Part shown: one piece after another, positions 41,745 through 50,181 of the stretch
Numbering within the stretch: the first letter of the stretch is position 1
Layout: every line of letters begins with the position of its first letter
Notes under the pieces: generated by a model
Database searches by the model: none
Told to the model about the DNA's origin: nothing
What the model saw: the letters and a program-made list of their open reading frames with translations, nothing else
Assembly (NCBI RefSeq): GCF_050496545.1
Contig: NZ_JBNVZV010000023.1
Coordinates: forward strand, 1-64,000
DNA from: Phycicoccus avicenniae_A
GTDB lineage: Bacteria; Actinomycetota; Actinomycetes; Actinomycetales; Dermatophilaceae
Length of the DNA stretch: 64,000 nt
Reading direction: 5' to 3'
Position numbers and translations under genes: made by a program

Positions 41745-41779
41745 GCCGACTTTCCGCGTCATCACCGTAACGACGCGGA
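41745..41779. repeat. Right flanking repeat of the 38-41.7 kb island
   Basis: AGCCGACTTTCCGCGTCATC then ACCGTAACGACGCGGA, a near copy of 38000-38035 in the same orientation. It contains TCCGCGTC / GACGCGGA (41753-41760 and 41772-41779) as a hairpin. It ends seven bases before the 3' end of the alpha-galactosidase gene and may be its terminator. Confidence 0.65.
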
Positions 41780-41785
41780 TGGTCG

Positions 41786-43945
41786 TCAGCGGCGGGTGAG
41801 GTGGAGCAGGAAGCCCTGCGCGGGAGCGAGGACCGGCAGCGGGATACCGACCTCGCCGAGCACGCGCCCGGACACCTCGACCCCCTCCTCGAGCGCCGCG
41901 CCGAACCACGGCGCGGGCGCGGTCTGCACGGTCTCGGGCAGCCCGGCCTCCCGGCGGACGCGGACGAGGTAGCGGGCGTCCGGGTCGAGTCCCGGCAGCG
42001 GGAGCCGACCCGGCGTCACGCCCCGCGTCGTCGCGACCTGGACGACGGTGAGCACCGCCTCGGACCGGTCCGGCGCCACGACCCCGCCGACGACGAGCGC
42101 CGGGTCCGGATGGTCCGAGCGCACGACGTCGCCGGAGTGCAGCAGCGGCCGCAGCTCCTTGTAGAGCGATGCCCACGCCCGCAACGCGTCCAGGTCCTCG
42201 GGCGAGCAGGTCGTGACGTCCCACTCCAGGCCGGCGTGCCCGCCGAGCGCGACGAGCATCCGCAGCGACAGGTCGAGGTCGCGGTGGGTGGAGTGCGCGC
42301 GCGGCGGCCCGATGTGCGTACCCATCCGCTCGGGACCGACGAGCAGCCCGGTCCAGCGCTGGATGCCGACCCGCTCGAGCGCGTCGTTGCAGTCCGAGGT
42401 CCACACGCGGTCGGTGCGAGCGAGGACGCCGAGGTCGACGCGGGCGCCGCCGCTCGAGCACGACTCGATCTCGAGGTCGGGGTGGCGCCGGCGCAGCTCG
42501 TTCATCAGCCGGTAGGTGGCGCGCGTCTGCTCGTGGACGGCCGGTCGGTCGGTGCCGGAGTCGTCGGTGCGCACGGCCTCGTGGAGGTCGCGGTTGTGGT
42601 CCCACTTGACGAAGGCGATGCCGTACTCGGTGACGAGCGAGCTCATCGCCTCGAGGACGTGCGCGAACGCGGCCGGGTTCGCGAGGTCGAGGACGTGCTG
42701 ATGGCGCGACGGCGGGGTGGGGCCGGCCACCGGCCCGAGCACCCAGTCCGGATGGGCACGGACGAGGTCGGAGTCGAGGTTGACCATCTCCGGTTCGAAC
42801 CACAGCCCGAACTGCATCCCGAGCCCGGTCACGTGCTCGACGAGGGGCCCGAGGCCGTCGGGCCACACCTCGCGCGAGACCTGCCAGTCGCCGAGGCCGC
42901 GGGTGTCGTCGCGGCGCGCCCCGAACCAGCCGTCGTCGAGGACGAACCGCTCGACCCCGATGGACGCCGCGGTGTCGGCGAGCTCGCGCAGGTGGTCGAG
43001 GTCGGACTCGAAGTACACGGCCTCCCACGTGTTGAGCACGAGCGGCCGCGGGCGCGTGGTGCGGGGGTCGGCCCCGGCGCGCTGGTGGCGGACCAGGCGG
43101 TGGGTCAGGCCGTCGAGCCCCTCGGGCGACCACGAGGCCACGAGGTCCGGCGCCTCGTACGACTCGCCCGGCCCCAGCCGCACCTCACCGGGGGCGAGCG
43201 CCTCGCCACCCCCGATGACGGCCGCGTGCCGGCCGGCACCCTCGGGCAGCCGCTCGACGAGGTGCTCGTGGTTGCCGCTCCAGGCGACGTGCACGGTCCA
43301 CACCTCGCCGTGCCGGAAGCCGAAGCCACCCGTCCCGGCGGTGAGGAGCAGCGTCGAGTCGTGGCCCGTCCGGCCGCGCCGTGAGGTGCGCACGAGCGCG
43401 CCGTCGGCGAGGGGATGACGCTGCGGGGTCCGCTCGCGCAGCCATCGCCCGGAGAGGTCGAGGACCTCGTCGGCCCGGGCCGGCAGCGGCAGGAGGACGC
43501 GGAGCGCCCCGACGTCGAGCGGCGCCGCACCCTCGGCCGCGGTGGACGTGAGCGTCGAGGACACGGTGAGGACTCCGTGGTCGTCCAGCGACCACCGCTG
43601 CTCGAGCCGGACGTCCACCGACCCGGCGACGGCCTCCACCCGTACCTCGCCGCCGCCACCCGACACCGTCGCGGTCCACCGTGGGGCGGCGCTCCCACCG
43701 CCCCGGTGCACGACGACACCCGGCGTGCCCAGCCATCCGTCGGCCGGCGTCGGGAGCGTCGTCAGCTCCCACGGGTCGTCGAGGGCGTTGTGCGGCACCG
43801 GTCCCGGGCCGATCGCCACCAGGTCGGCGACGTCGGCGTCCGAGAGCTCGGCACCCCAGTGGAGGACGGCCGGGAGCCCGGCCCCCTCCTGGTGGAGCAC
43901 GACGGCGGTGCCGCCGCCGCGCAGGACGGTGGTGGTGGACGTCAT
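41786..43945 (-). CDS. Alpha-galactosidase, GH36
   Basis: A 719-residue cytosolic enzyme hydrolysing alpha-galactosides such as melibiose or raffinose. The N-terminal ~280 residues are the beta-supersandwich domain. The barrel holds LNTWEAVYF, RFVLDDGWFG, GLWFEPEMV, FVKWDHNRD (nucleophile Asp) and the TSDCND segment (acid/base Asp), with the GH36 signatures ESCSSGGARVDLGVL and HIGPPRAHSTHR. Length is normal for the family. ATG at 43945 overlaps the upstream permease stop (ATGA). It is the last gene of the transporter operon, divergent from the beta-galactosidase operon. Confidence 0.95.
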   Translation of the reverse strand: MTSTTTVLRGGGTAVVLHQEGAGLPAVLHWGAELSDADVADLVAIGPGPVPHNALDDPWELTTLPTPADGWLGTPGVVVHRGGGSAAPRWTATVSGGGGEVRVEAVAGSVDVRLEQRWSLDDHGVLTVSSTLTSTAAEGAAPLDVGALRVLLPLPARADEVLDLSGRWLRERTPQRHPLADGALVRTSRRGRTGHDSTLLLTAGTGGFGFRHGEVWTVHVAWSGNHEHLVERLPEGAGRHAAVIGGGEALAPGEVRLGPGESYEAPDLVASWSPEGLDGLTHRLVRHQRAGADPRTTRPRPLVLNTWEAVYFESDLDHLRELADTAASIGVERFVLDDGWFGARRDDTRGLGDWQVSREVWPDGLGPLVEHVTGLGMQFGLWFEPEMVNLDSDLVRAHPDWVLGPVAGPTPPSRHQHVLDLANPAAFAHVLEAMSSLVTEYGIAFVKWDHNRDLHEAVRTDDSGTDRPAVHEQTRATYRLMNELRRRHPDLEIESCSSGGARVDLGVLARTDRVWTSDCNDALERVGIQRWTGLLVGPERMGTHIGPPRAHSTHRDLDLSLRMLVALGGHAGLEWDVTTCSPEDLDALRAWASLYKELRPLLHSGDVVRSDHPDPALVVGGVVAPDRSEAVLTVVQVATTRGVTPGRLPLPGLDPDARYLVRVRREAGLPETVQTAPAPWFGAALEEGVEVSGRVLGEVGIPLPVLAPAQGFLLHLTRR

Positions 43946-44868
43946 CCCTTGGTCGACCCGAGGGTCAGGCCGGAGACGAACTGCTTCTGCAGCGCGAAGA
44001 ACACGACGAGCACCGGCAGCGCGACGATGATCGACCCGGCGGCCACGAGGTTGGTGTCCGAGAAGAACTGTCCGCGAAGGTTGTTCAGCGCGCTGGTCAC
44101 CGGGTACTTGTCACCCCGCGACAGGAGCACCGTCGCCCAGAAGAACTCGTTGTAGATCCAGGTGACCTGGAGCGTGGCGAGGGCCGCGAGGGCCGGCCGG
44201 ACGAGCGGCATGGTCAGCTGCCAGTACTGGCGCCACACGCTCGCGCCGTCGAGCTCGGCGGACTCGTAGATCTCGTGCGGCAGCGTCTTCATGTAGTTGC
44301 TGAGCACGAAGGTGCAGAAGCCCAGCTGGAAGGCGGTGTTCACGAGGATCAGCGCCCAGAAGCTATTGAGCATCGTGCCCGAGGAGCTCATGAACTCCGG
44401 CAGCGGGATCTCCTTGAACATCCGGAACACCGGGATGAGCAGGGCCTGCGGCGGCAGGAGGTTCGCCGCGAGGAAGATGCCGAGCAGGGTGAGGTTGAAC
44501 CGGTACGAGAACCGGGCCAGGACGAAGGCCACGAGCGAGGACAGGAAGAGCGTCAGCGCGACGGCCGGGATGGTGATGAGCAGCGAGTTCTTCAGGTGCA
44601 GACCGAAGTTGCCGCGGCTCCAGGCGTCCTTGTAGTTGTCGAGCGTCCACCCTCCGAAGGACAGGTACCCGTTGGTCTGCGTGTACGAGTACTCGCGGAA
44701 CGAGTTGTAGAGCGCCCAGAGGAGGGGGAAGAGCCACACGATCGCGAGCACGAGCATGATGCCCGTCGCGATGCGGCCGCGCCGGCGGTTGATGACCCCT
44801 CCCCCACTGCCGCTCAGGGGGCTCTTCGTCGTCGCGGGGACGGCGGTGGGTGCGGTCGCGGTGGTCAT
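43942..44868 (-). CDS. Galactoside ABC transporter permease (MalG type)
   Basis: A 308-residue membrane protein with six helices after a polar N-terminus (ATAPTAVPATTKSPLSGSGG). The EAA loop is LPHEIYESAELDGASVWRQYWQLTMPLVRP. NLLPPQALLIPVFRMFKEI and YNEFFWATVLLSRGDKYPV match MalG-like permeases for oligosaccharides. It overlaps both neighbours by four bases. With the partner permease and binding protein it should import galactosides; no ATPase gene is in the locus. Confidence 0.92.
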   Translation of the reverse strand: MTTATAPTAVPATTKSPLSGSGGGVINRRRGRIATGIMLVLAIVWLFPLLWALYNSFREYSYTQTNGYLSFGGWTLDNYKDAWSRGNFGLHLKNSLLITIPAVALTLFLSSLVAFVLARFSYRFNLTLLGIFLAANLLPPQALLIPVFRMFKEIPLPEFMSSSGTMLNSFWALILVNTAFQLGFCTFVLSNYMKTLPHEIYESAELDGASVWRQYWQLTMPLVRPALAALATLQVTWIYNEFFWATVLLSRGDKYPVTSALNNLRGQFFSDTNLVAAGSIIVALPVLVVFFALQKQFVSGLTLGSTKG

Positions 44869-45785
44869 CGGCGCTCCTCCCGGAAGACGATGCGTAGGTA
44901 GATCGCGATGAACACGGACGAGATGACCATCATGATGACGGCGAGGGCCGATCCGAACCCGTACCGCGTCGCCTCACCGATGACGTTCTGGGACACCAGG
45001 GCCGAGATGAGCTCGAGCCCGTTGCGGCCCTTGTTGACGATCCACACGAGGTCGAACGCGCGCAGCGACTCGATGACGACGATGACGAGGACGATCATGT
45101 TGATCGGGCGCATCACGGGGAAGATGACGTGGAAGAACGTCTTGACCTCGCTGGCGCCGTCGACCGCCGCCGCCTCGCGCAGCGAGGCGTCGATGCCCTT
45201 CAGGCCCGCCAGGTAGATGAGCATGATGTAGCCGGTGTGCCGCCACGCGGTGGCCACGAGCACGGCCCACAGGTTGACGTCGGGGTTGCCGTACCAGTCG
45301 ACCTTGGACCCGAAGACCTCGTTGATGAGGCCCTGGTCGGTCGAGTAGAAGAGCTGCCAGATGAAGCCGACGAGCGCCAGGGACAGCACGACGGGCAGGT
45401 AGAACGCGGTCTGGTAGAACCGGCTCCCCCACATCTCGCGGTCGAGGACGACGGCCAGCAGGATGCCGAGGATGGTCGGGAAGACGAAGAGGAACACCAG
45501 CCAGATCAGGTTGTGCTGGATGGCCGGCCAGAACGGCGGGTAGATCGTGGTGATGTCGACGTAGTTCTGGGTGCCGACCCACTGGATCGCGCTGAACTTG
45601 AAGCCGTTCCACTTCGTGAAGGACAGCAGCACCGAGCCCAGGGCCGGGAGCCACACCAGCCAGACCACCAGGACGGTGGGGATGGCGATCATCAGGCCGA
45701 TGACCAGCCGGTCCCGTGGCCCGCGCCGCTTCTCGACACGGGGTCTGGTTCGTCGTGCGCGTCGGACGGACGTCGTCGCTGACAT
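44865..45785 (-). CDS. Galactoside ABC transporter permease (MalF type)
   Basis: A 306-residue membrane protein: RDRLVIGLMIAIPTVLVVWL (helix 1), a periplasmic loop with WNGFKFSAIQWVGTQNYVDI, and the EAA loop GIDASLREAAAVDGASEVKTFFHVIFPVMRP. ATG at 45785 is preceded by GGAGCCACCC. The binding-protein gene ends 21 bases upstream. It pairs with the MalG-type permease in the same operon. Confidence 0.92.
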   Translation of the reverse strand: MSATTSVRRARRTRPRVEKRRGPRDRLVIGLMIAIPTVLVVWLVWLPALGSVLLSFTKWNGFKFSAIQWVGTQNYVDITTIYPPFWPAIQHNLIWLVFLFVFPTILGILLAVVLDREMWGSRFYQTAFYLPVVLSLALVGFIWQLFYSTDQGLINEVFGSKVDWYGNPDVNLWAVLVATAWRHTGYIMLIYLAGLKGIDASLREAAAVDGASEVKTFFHVIFPVMRPINMIVLVIVVIESLRAFDLVWIVNKGRNGLELISALVSQNVIGEATRYGFGSALAVIMMVISSVFIAIYLRIVFREERR

Positions 45786-45806
45786 GGGTGGCTCCCGGTC
45801 CCGGCC

Positions 45807-47150
45807 TCAGCCGAGGATGGACTTGGCCTGCTGCTGGATGGAGGTGGTGATCGCGTCGATCGAGTCCGGCTTCTTGATGAACTCCTGGAGCGAGGCCGTG
45901 ATCACCGTGTTCGCGAGGTCGGCGTTGGTGTCGCGGTCGAGGAACTGCGCGATGGACTTGGCGTTCTGGACGACCTCGACCGACTTCTTCTGCAGCTCGC
46001 CGTACTTCGCGGTGCTCGCGGCGGTGTTGGCGGCGATGAACGGCGCGGTGGCGGTGTTGTTCGCCGCGTCGGCCGCCTCGGCGCTGGCCAGCCACTTGAT
46101 GAAGGCCTTGCCGGCCTCCTCGTCCGAGGCGCCCGAGGCGACGCAGAAGCCGTCGATCGGGGCGTCGAGGGCGTCGGCGCCGATGCTCTGGTCGAGCGCG
46201 GGGAAGGTGAAGAAGTCGAGGTCCTCCTGGGCCTCGGTCGGCACACCGTCGACGACGAACGTGCCGAGGAGGTACATCCCGCACTCGCCCTTGGCCATCG
46301 AGGTCGCGGCCTCCTGCCAGGTGCGGCCGAGCGAGTTCTCCTGGTGGTAGGGCAGCAGCGTCTTCCAGGTGGAGAACACGTTCTTCACCTCGGGGCTGTC
46401 CCAGGTCTTCTCGCCCTTGGTGAGGGCCATGTGGAAGTCGTAGCCGTTGAGCCGCATGTTGAGGATGTCGAAGGTGCCCATCGGCGCCCAGGCGTCCTTG
46501 GCCGCGAAGGCGAAGGGCGTCATCTTCTTGCCCTGCATGTCCTTCATCAGCTCGGTGAGCTCGTCCATCGTCGTCGGCTGGGTCCAGCCGTTCTTCTCGA
46601 AGACCGACTTCCGGTGGAAGACCGCCCACGGGTAGTAGCTGACCGGCACGAAGTACTGCTTGCCGTCGGCCGCGGTGGAGGCCTTCTTGAAGGCGTCGCC
46701 GATGCCGTCGAGCGGCCACACGTCGCTGACGTCGGCGATCTGCCCACCCTCGGCGAACTGGGCCATGCGGTAGCCGGCGAACCACGTGAACACGTCGTCC
46801 GGGCTGCCCTGGAGGTAGGTGGTGATGCTCTCCTGGAAGGTGTTGTGGTCGACCGCGTTGACCGAGACGGTGACGCCGGCCTTCTTCGCGTACGCGTCGG
46901 CCATGGCCTGGAGCCGCTCGTTGGCCGGCCCGGAGCCCTTGGCCTCGTTGATGCCGAACTTCACGTTGCCGGCCTTGGCGGAGGCGCCGCCACCCGAGCC
47001 GCCGTCGTCACCGCAGGCGGTGAGGAGCCCGGAGGCGCCCAGGGCACCCACGCCGAGCGCACCGCGCAGCAGGGACCGGCGACCGAGGGCGCTGACGGAC
47101 GCGGGGAGGGTGCTCGCGAGGCGGGGGTCGCGCGGGACGGGGCGTGCCAT
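45807..47150 (-). CDS. Galactoside ABC transporter substrate-binding lipoprotein
   Basis: A 447-residue exported protein. After a 24-residue polar start comes GRRSLLRGALGVGALGASGL and lipobox LTAC. The mature part reads NVKFGINEAKGSGPANERLQ, VDHNTFQESITTYLQGSPDD, VFTWFAGYRMAQFAEGGQIA, YYPWAVFHRKSVFEKNGW and MYLLGTFVVDGVP, a family-1 sugar-binding layout. ATG at 47150 with GGAGACACCC is preferred over the longer frame to 47246. It heads the transporter-GH36 operon; an operator-like palindrome lies 26-52 bases upstream. The galactoside ligand is inferred from the neighbouring GH36 and GH42. Confidence 0.92.
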   Translation of the reverse strand: MARPVPRDPRLASTLPASVSALGRRSLLRGALGVGALGASGLLTACGDDGGSGGGASAKAGNVKFGINEAKGSGPANERLQAMADAYAKKAGVTVSVNAVDHNTFQESITTYLQGSPDDVFTWFAGYRMAQFAEGGQIADVSDVWPLDGIGDAFKKASTAADGKQYFVPVSYYPWAVFHRKSVFEKNGWTQPTTMDELTELMKDMQGKKMTPFAFAAKDAWAPMGTFDILNMRLNGYDFHMALTKGEKTWDSPEVKNVFSTWKTLLPYHQENSLGRTWQEAATSMAKGECGMYLLGTFVVDGVPTEAQEDLDFFTFPALDQSIGADALDAPIDGFCVASGASDEEAGKAFIKWLASAEAADAANNTATAPFIAANTAASTAKYGELQKKSVEVVQNAKSIAQFLDRDTNADLANTVITASLQEFIKKPDSIDAITTSIQQQAKSILG

Positions 47151-47175
47151 GGGTGTCTCCTTTGACGTATGGCGC

Positions 47176-47202
47176 TTCTGACAACTTCGATCAGAAACGA
47201 AC
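47176..47202. promoter_or_regulatory. Operator-like palindromes in the divergent promoter
   Basis: Two overlapping inverted repeats: TTCTGA (47176-47181) with TCAGAA (47191-47196), and TTCG (47187-47190) with CGAA (47199-47202). The second resembles the TTCG/CGAA elements of DeoR-family operators. The site lies just upstream of the binding-protein gene, and the locus encodes a DeoR regulator. Confidence 0.5.
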
Positions 47203-47347
47203 ATCCAATGCCGACCGAGTGTGTCCACCCCCTGCCGCCGTGTCAAGGGGTCTGTTCACGGTTGGACGTCACGATCCGGTGTCGCTGAGCCCTTTCGCGG
47301 ACCGGATGGCGCGCCTTCGCCGCCCTCGGCCCCGATGTTGGAAACTG

Positions 47348-47377
47348 TTGACATCTGGTGGCGGCGGGTCCCACACT
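47348..47377 (+). promoter_or_regulatory. Possible promoter of the beta-galactosidase operon
   Basis: A perfect -35 hexamer TTGACA at 47348-47353 stands 18 bases before CACACT (47372-47377), a weak -10. It lies directly upstream of ATG 47385, so the transcript would have a very short leader or be leaderless. Confidence 0.35.
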
Positions 47378-47384
47378 GTCGGCC

Positions 47385-49373
47385 ATGCGTCAATGGCCCG
47401 ACGACCGCATCGCCTTCGGCGGTGACTACAACCCGGAGCAGTGGCCCCGCGAGGTGTGGGACGAGGACGTGCGGCTGATGGCCGACGCCGGCGTCTCCTT
47501 CGTCACCCTGGGCGTCTTCTCCTGGTCCTGGCTCGAGCCGACCAAGGGCGAGTACGAGTTCGGCTGGCTCGACGAGGTCATGGACCTCATGCACCGCCAC
47601 GGCATCGCCGTCGACCTCGCGACCGCCACCGCCACGCCGCCGCCGTGGCTGAGCGCCGCCTACCCCGAGATCCTCCCGGTCGACCGCGAGGGCCGCACGC
47701 TCTGGCCGGGCAGCCGCCAGGCCTGGTGCCCGTCCTCCCCGCTCTACCGCGACTTCGCCCTCGCCCTCACGGACCGGATGGCCGCCCGCTACCACGACCA
47801 CCCCGCGCTGGCGATGTGGCACATCAGCAACGAGTACGCCTGCCACAACCTGCCCTGCTACTGCGACACCTGCGCGGCCACCTTCCGGCGCTGGCTGGAG
47901 CGCCGGTACACGACGACGGACGCCCTGAACCACGCCTGGGGCACCGCCTTCTGGAGCCAGCGCTACTCCGACTGGGACGACGTGCTGCCGCCTCGGCTCA
48001 GCACCACGTTCAACAACCCGACCCACGTCCTCGACTACTCGCGCTTCGGGTCCGACACCCTCCTCGACTTCTTCCTCGCCGAGAAGGAGGTCATCCGCCG
48101 CCACTCCCCCGACGTCCGCGTGACGACGAACTTCATGACGATGAGCACCTTCCGGCTCCTCGACTACCACGACTGGGCGCCGCACCAGGACGTCGTGAGC
48201 ACCGACCACTACGTCGTCGACGCCCTCGAGCACCCCCGCGCCGAGCTGTCCTTCCACGGCGACCTCACCCGCGGCCTGGCCGGCGGCGCCCCGTGGATCC
48301 TCATGGAGCACTCGACGAGCGCGGTCAACTGGCAGCCGGTCAACCCGGCGAAGCTGCCCGGCGACACGCTCCTCGACTCGCTGACCCACGTCGCCCGCGG
48401 AGCCGACACCCTCGGGTTCTTCCAGTGGCGCCAGTCGCGGTCCGGTTCCGAGAAGTTCCACTCCGCCCTCGTGCCGCACGCCGGCGAGGACTCCGACCGG
48501 TTCCGCGAGGTGTGCGAGCTGGGCGCCGTCGCCGGCCGGCTCGGCGAGCTCGTCGGCTCCCGCGTCGAGGCCGACGTCGCGATCCTCTGGGACTTCGAGG
48601 CGCAGTGGGCCGTGGCCGGACCCTGCATGCCCTCGGCAGCACTCGACTACGCGACGGCCGCGCACGCCGTGCACCGGCTGCTGCGCGACCGCGGCGTCAC
48701 CTGCGACGTCGTGCACCCCGACGCCGACCTGTCCCGCTACCGCGTCGTCGTCGTCCCCACGCTCTACATCGTCTCCGACGACGCGGCCTCGGCCGTCGCG
48801 GCGGCGGCCGAGGCCGGGGCCCAGGTCCTCGTCACGTACTTCTCCGGCATCTCCGACCCGGACGACCACGTCCGCCTCGGCGGCTACCCCGGCGCCTTCC
48901 GCGAGCTGCTCGGCGTGCGCGTCGAGGAGCTCTTCCCGCTGCGCGTCGGCGAGCAGGTGGCCCTCGAGGGCGGAGGCTCCGGCACGGTCTGGTCCGAGGA
49001 CGCCCGCACCCTCGACGCCGAGGTCCTCCACACCTACGCCGACGGCCCGCTCGCCGGGCGCCCCGCCGCCACCCGCCGCCCGGTCGGCGAGGGCGCGGCC
49101 TGGTACCTCGGGACGCTGCCCGACGACGACACGCTGGGCGCGCTCGTCGAGCAGGTCGTCGCGGCCGGCGGCGTCGCCCCCGCCGCCGAGGCACCGGCCG
49201 GCGTCGAGGTGGTGCGCCGGTCCTCGGCCGACGGCTCGTGGCTCTTCGTCCTCAACCACACCGACACGGACACCACGCTCACCGTTGCGGGGCACGACCT
49301 CGTCTCCGGTCGCGACGTCGGGCCGTCCACCACCGTCGCCGCCCGCACGGCGGCCGTCATCCGGGAGGCCTGA
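47385..49373 (+). CDS. Beta-galactosidase, GH42
   Basis: A 662-residue cytosolic enzyme cleaving beta-galactosides. It starts FGGDYNPEQWPREVWDEDVR, the GH42 opening, with the acid/base Glu in MWHISNEYACHN followed by the CYCDTCAATFRRWL zinc-type Cys cluster, and the nucleophile Glu in WILMEHSTSAVNW. The central trimerisation domain (ALDYATAAHAVHRLL, YRVVVVPTLYIVSDD, VLVTYFSGISD) and a C-terminal beta domain (WLFVLNHTDTDTTLTV) complete it. ATG at 47385 fits the family; the start codon is close to the putative promoter. The DeoR gene follows one base after the stop. Confidence 0.95.
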   Translation: MRQWPDDRIAFGGDYNPEQWPREVWDEDVRLMADAGVSFVTLGVFSWSWLEPTKGEYEFGWLDEVMDLMHRHGIAVDLATATATPPPWLSAAYPEILPVDREGRTLWPGSRQAWCPSSPLYRDFALALTDRMAARYHDHPALAMWHISNEYACHNLPCYCDTCAATFRRWLERRYTTTDALNHAWGTAFWSQRYSDWDDVLPPRLSTTFNNPTHVLDYSRFGSDTLLDFFLAEKEVIRRHSPDVRVTTNFMTMSTFRLLDYHDWAPHQDVVSTDHYVVDALEHPRAELSFHGDLTRGLAGGAPWILMEHSTSAVNWQPVNPAKLPGDTLLDSLTHVARGADTLGFFQWRQSRSGSEKFHSALVPHAGEDSDRFREVCELGAVAGRLGELVGSRVEADVAILWDFEAQWAVAGPCMPSAALDYATAAHAVHRLLRDRGVTCDVVHPDADLSRYRVVVVPTLYIVSDDAASAVAAAAEAGAQVLVTYFSGISDPDDHVRLGGYPGAFRELLGVRVEELFPLRVGEQVALEGGGSGTVWSEDARTLDAEVLHTYADGPLAGRPAATRRPVGEGAAWYLGTLPDDDTLGALVEQVVAAGGVAPAAEAPAGVEVVRRSSADGSWLFVLNHTDTDTTLTVAGHDLVSGRDVGPSTTVAARTAAVIREA

Positions 49374-49374
49374 G

Positions 49375-50181
49375 ATGCTCGCGAGCCAGCGCCGTGGAGA
49401 GATCCTCGCCATCGTCGAGGAGCGCGGGGCCGCCCGCGTCTCCGAGCTCGTCGAGCAGCTCGGCGTCTCCGACATGACGGTCCGCCGCGACATCGAGCGG
49501 CTCGACGGCGAGGGCCTGCTCGAGCGCGTCCACGGCGGCGCGGTGGCCGTCGCCCCGCGGGTCACCGACGAGCCGGGGTTCACCGCCAAGTCCACGCTGA
49601 TGACGGCCGAGAAGGAGGCCATCGCCCACGAGGCGGCCCGGCTCGTCCAGCCCGGCGCCACCATCGGCATCTCCGCCGGCACGACGACCTACGAGCTGGC
49701 CCGCGCCGTGCGCGAGGTCCCGCACCTCACCGTGGTCACGAACTCGGTGCCGGTGGCCCAGCTCCTGCACGACTCCCCCGTGCGGCCCGTCGTCGTCCTG
49801 ACCGGCGGTGTGCGCACCCCGTCCGACGCGCTCGTCGGGCCGGTCGCGGTCTCGGCCCTCCAGGGGCTGCACGTCGACCGCCTGTTCCTCGGCGCGCACG
49901 GCATCGACCGCTCCGCCGGGCTCACGACGCCGAACCTCGTCGAGGCCGAGACCAACCGCGCGCTGGTGCGCTCCAGCCGCTCGGTGTGCGTGCTGGCCGA
50001 CCACTCGAAGATCGGCATCGTCGGCCTCTCGACCTTCCTCGACCTCGCCGACGTCGACACGCTCATCACCGACCCCGGCATCCCCACACGGGCCCGCCAG
50101 GTGCTCGAGGAAGGGGTCGAGCACCTCGTGCTCGCCCGCGCCGCCCGCGGTCGCGGCCCGCGCTCGGAGGAGGCGGGGTGA
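49375..50181 (+). CDS. DeoR-family transcriptional regulator
   Basis: A 268-residue repressor. The DeoR HTH is at the N-terminus (SQRRGEILAIVEERGAARVS, SDMTVRRDIERLDGEGLLER, VHGGAVAV). The sugar-phosphate-binding domain shows IGISAGTTTYELARAV, LTVVTNSVPVAQLL, VVLTGGVRTP, LFLGAHGIDRSAGLTTPNLV and VLADHSKIG. It sits between the GH42 gene and galT, overlapping galT, and probably represses both arms of the divergent galactoside locus, with release by a galactose-derived phosphate (inference). Confidence 0.93.
   Translation: MLASQRRGEILAIVEERGAARVSELVEQLGVSDMTVRRDIERLDGEGLLERVHGGAVAVAPRVTDEPGFTAKSTLMTAEKEAIAHEAARLVQPGATIGISAGTTTYELARAVREVPHLTVVTNSVPVAQLLHDSPVRPVVVLTGGVRTPSDALVGPVAVSALQGLHVDRLFLGAHGIDRSAGLTTPNLVEAETNRALVRSSRSVCVLADHSKIGIVGLSTFLDLADVDTLITDPGIPTRARQVLEEGVEHLVLARAARGRGPRSEEAG

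Noticed and set aside
37938..41779. CRISPR array from the recurring CCGCGTCATC repeats
   Set aside because: Only three related copies at irregular spacing, each with an internal hairpin, and no cas genes.
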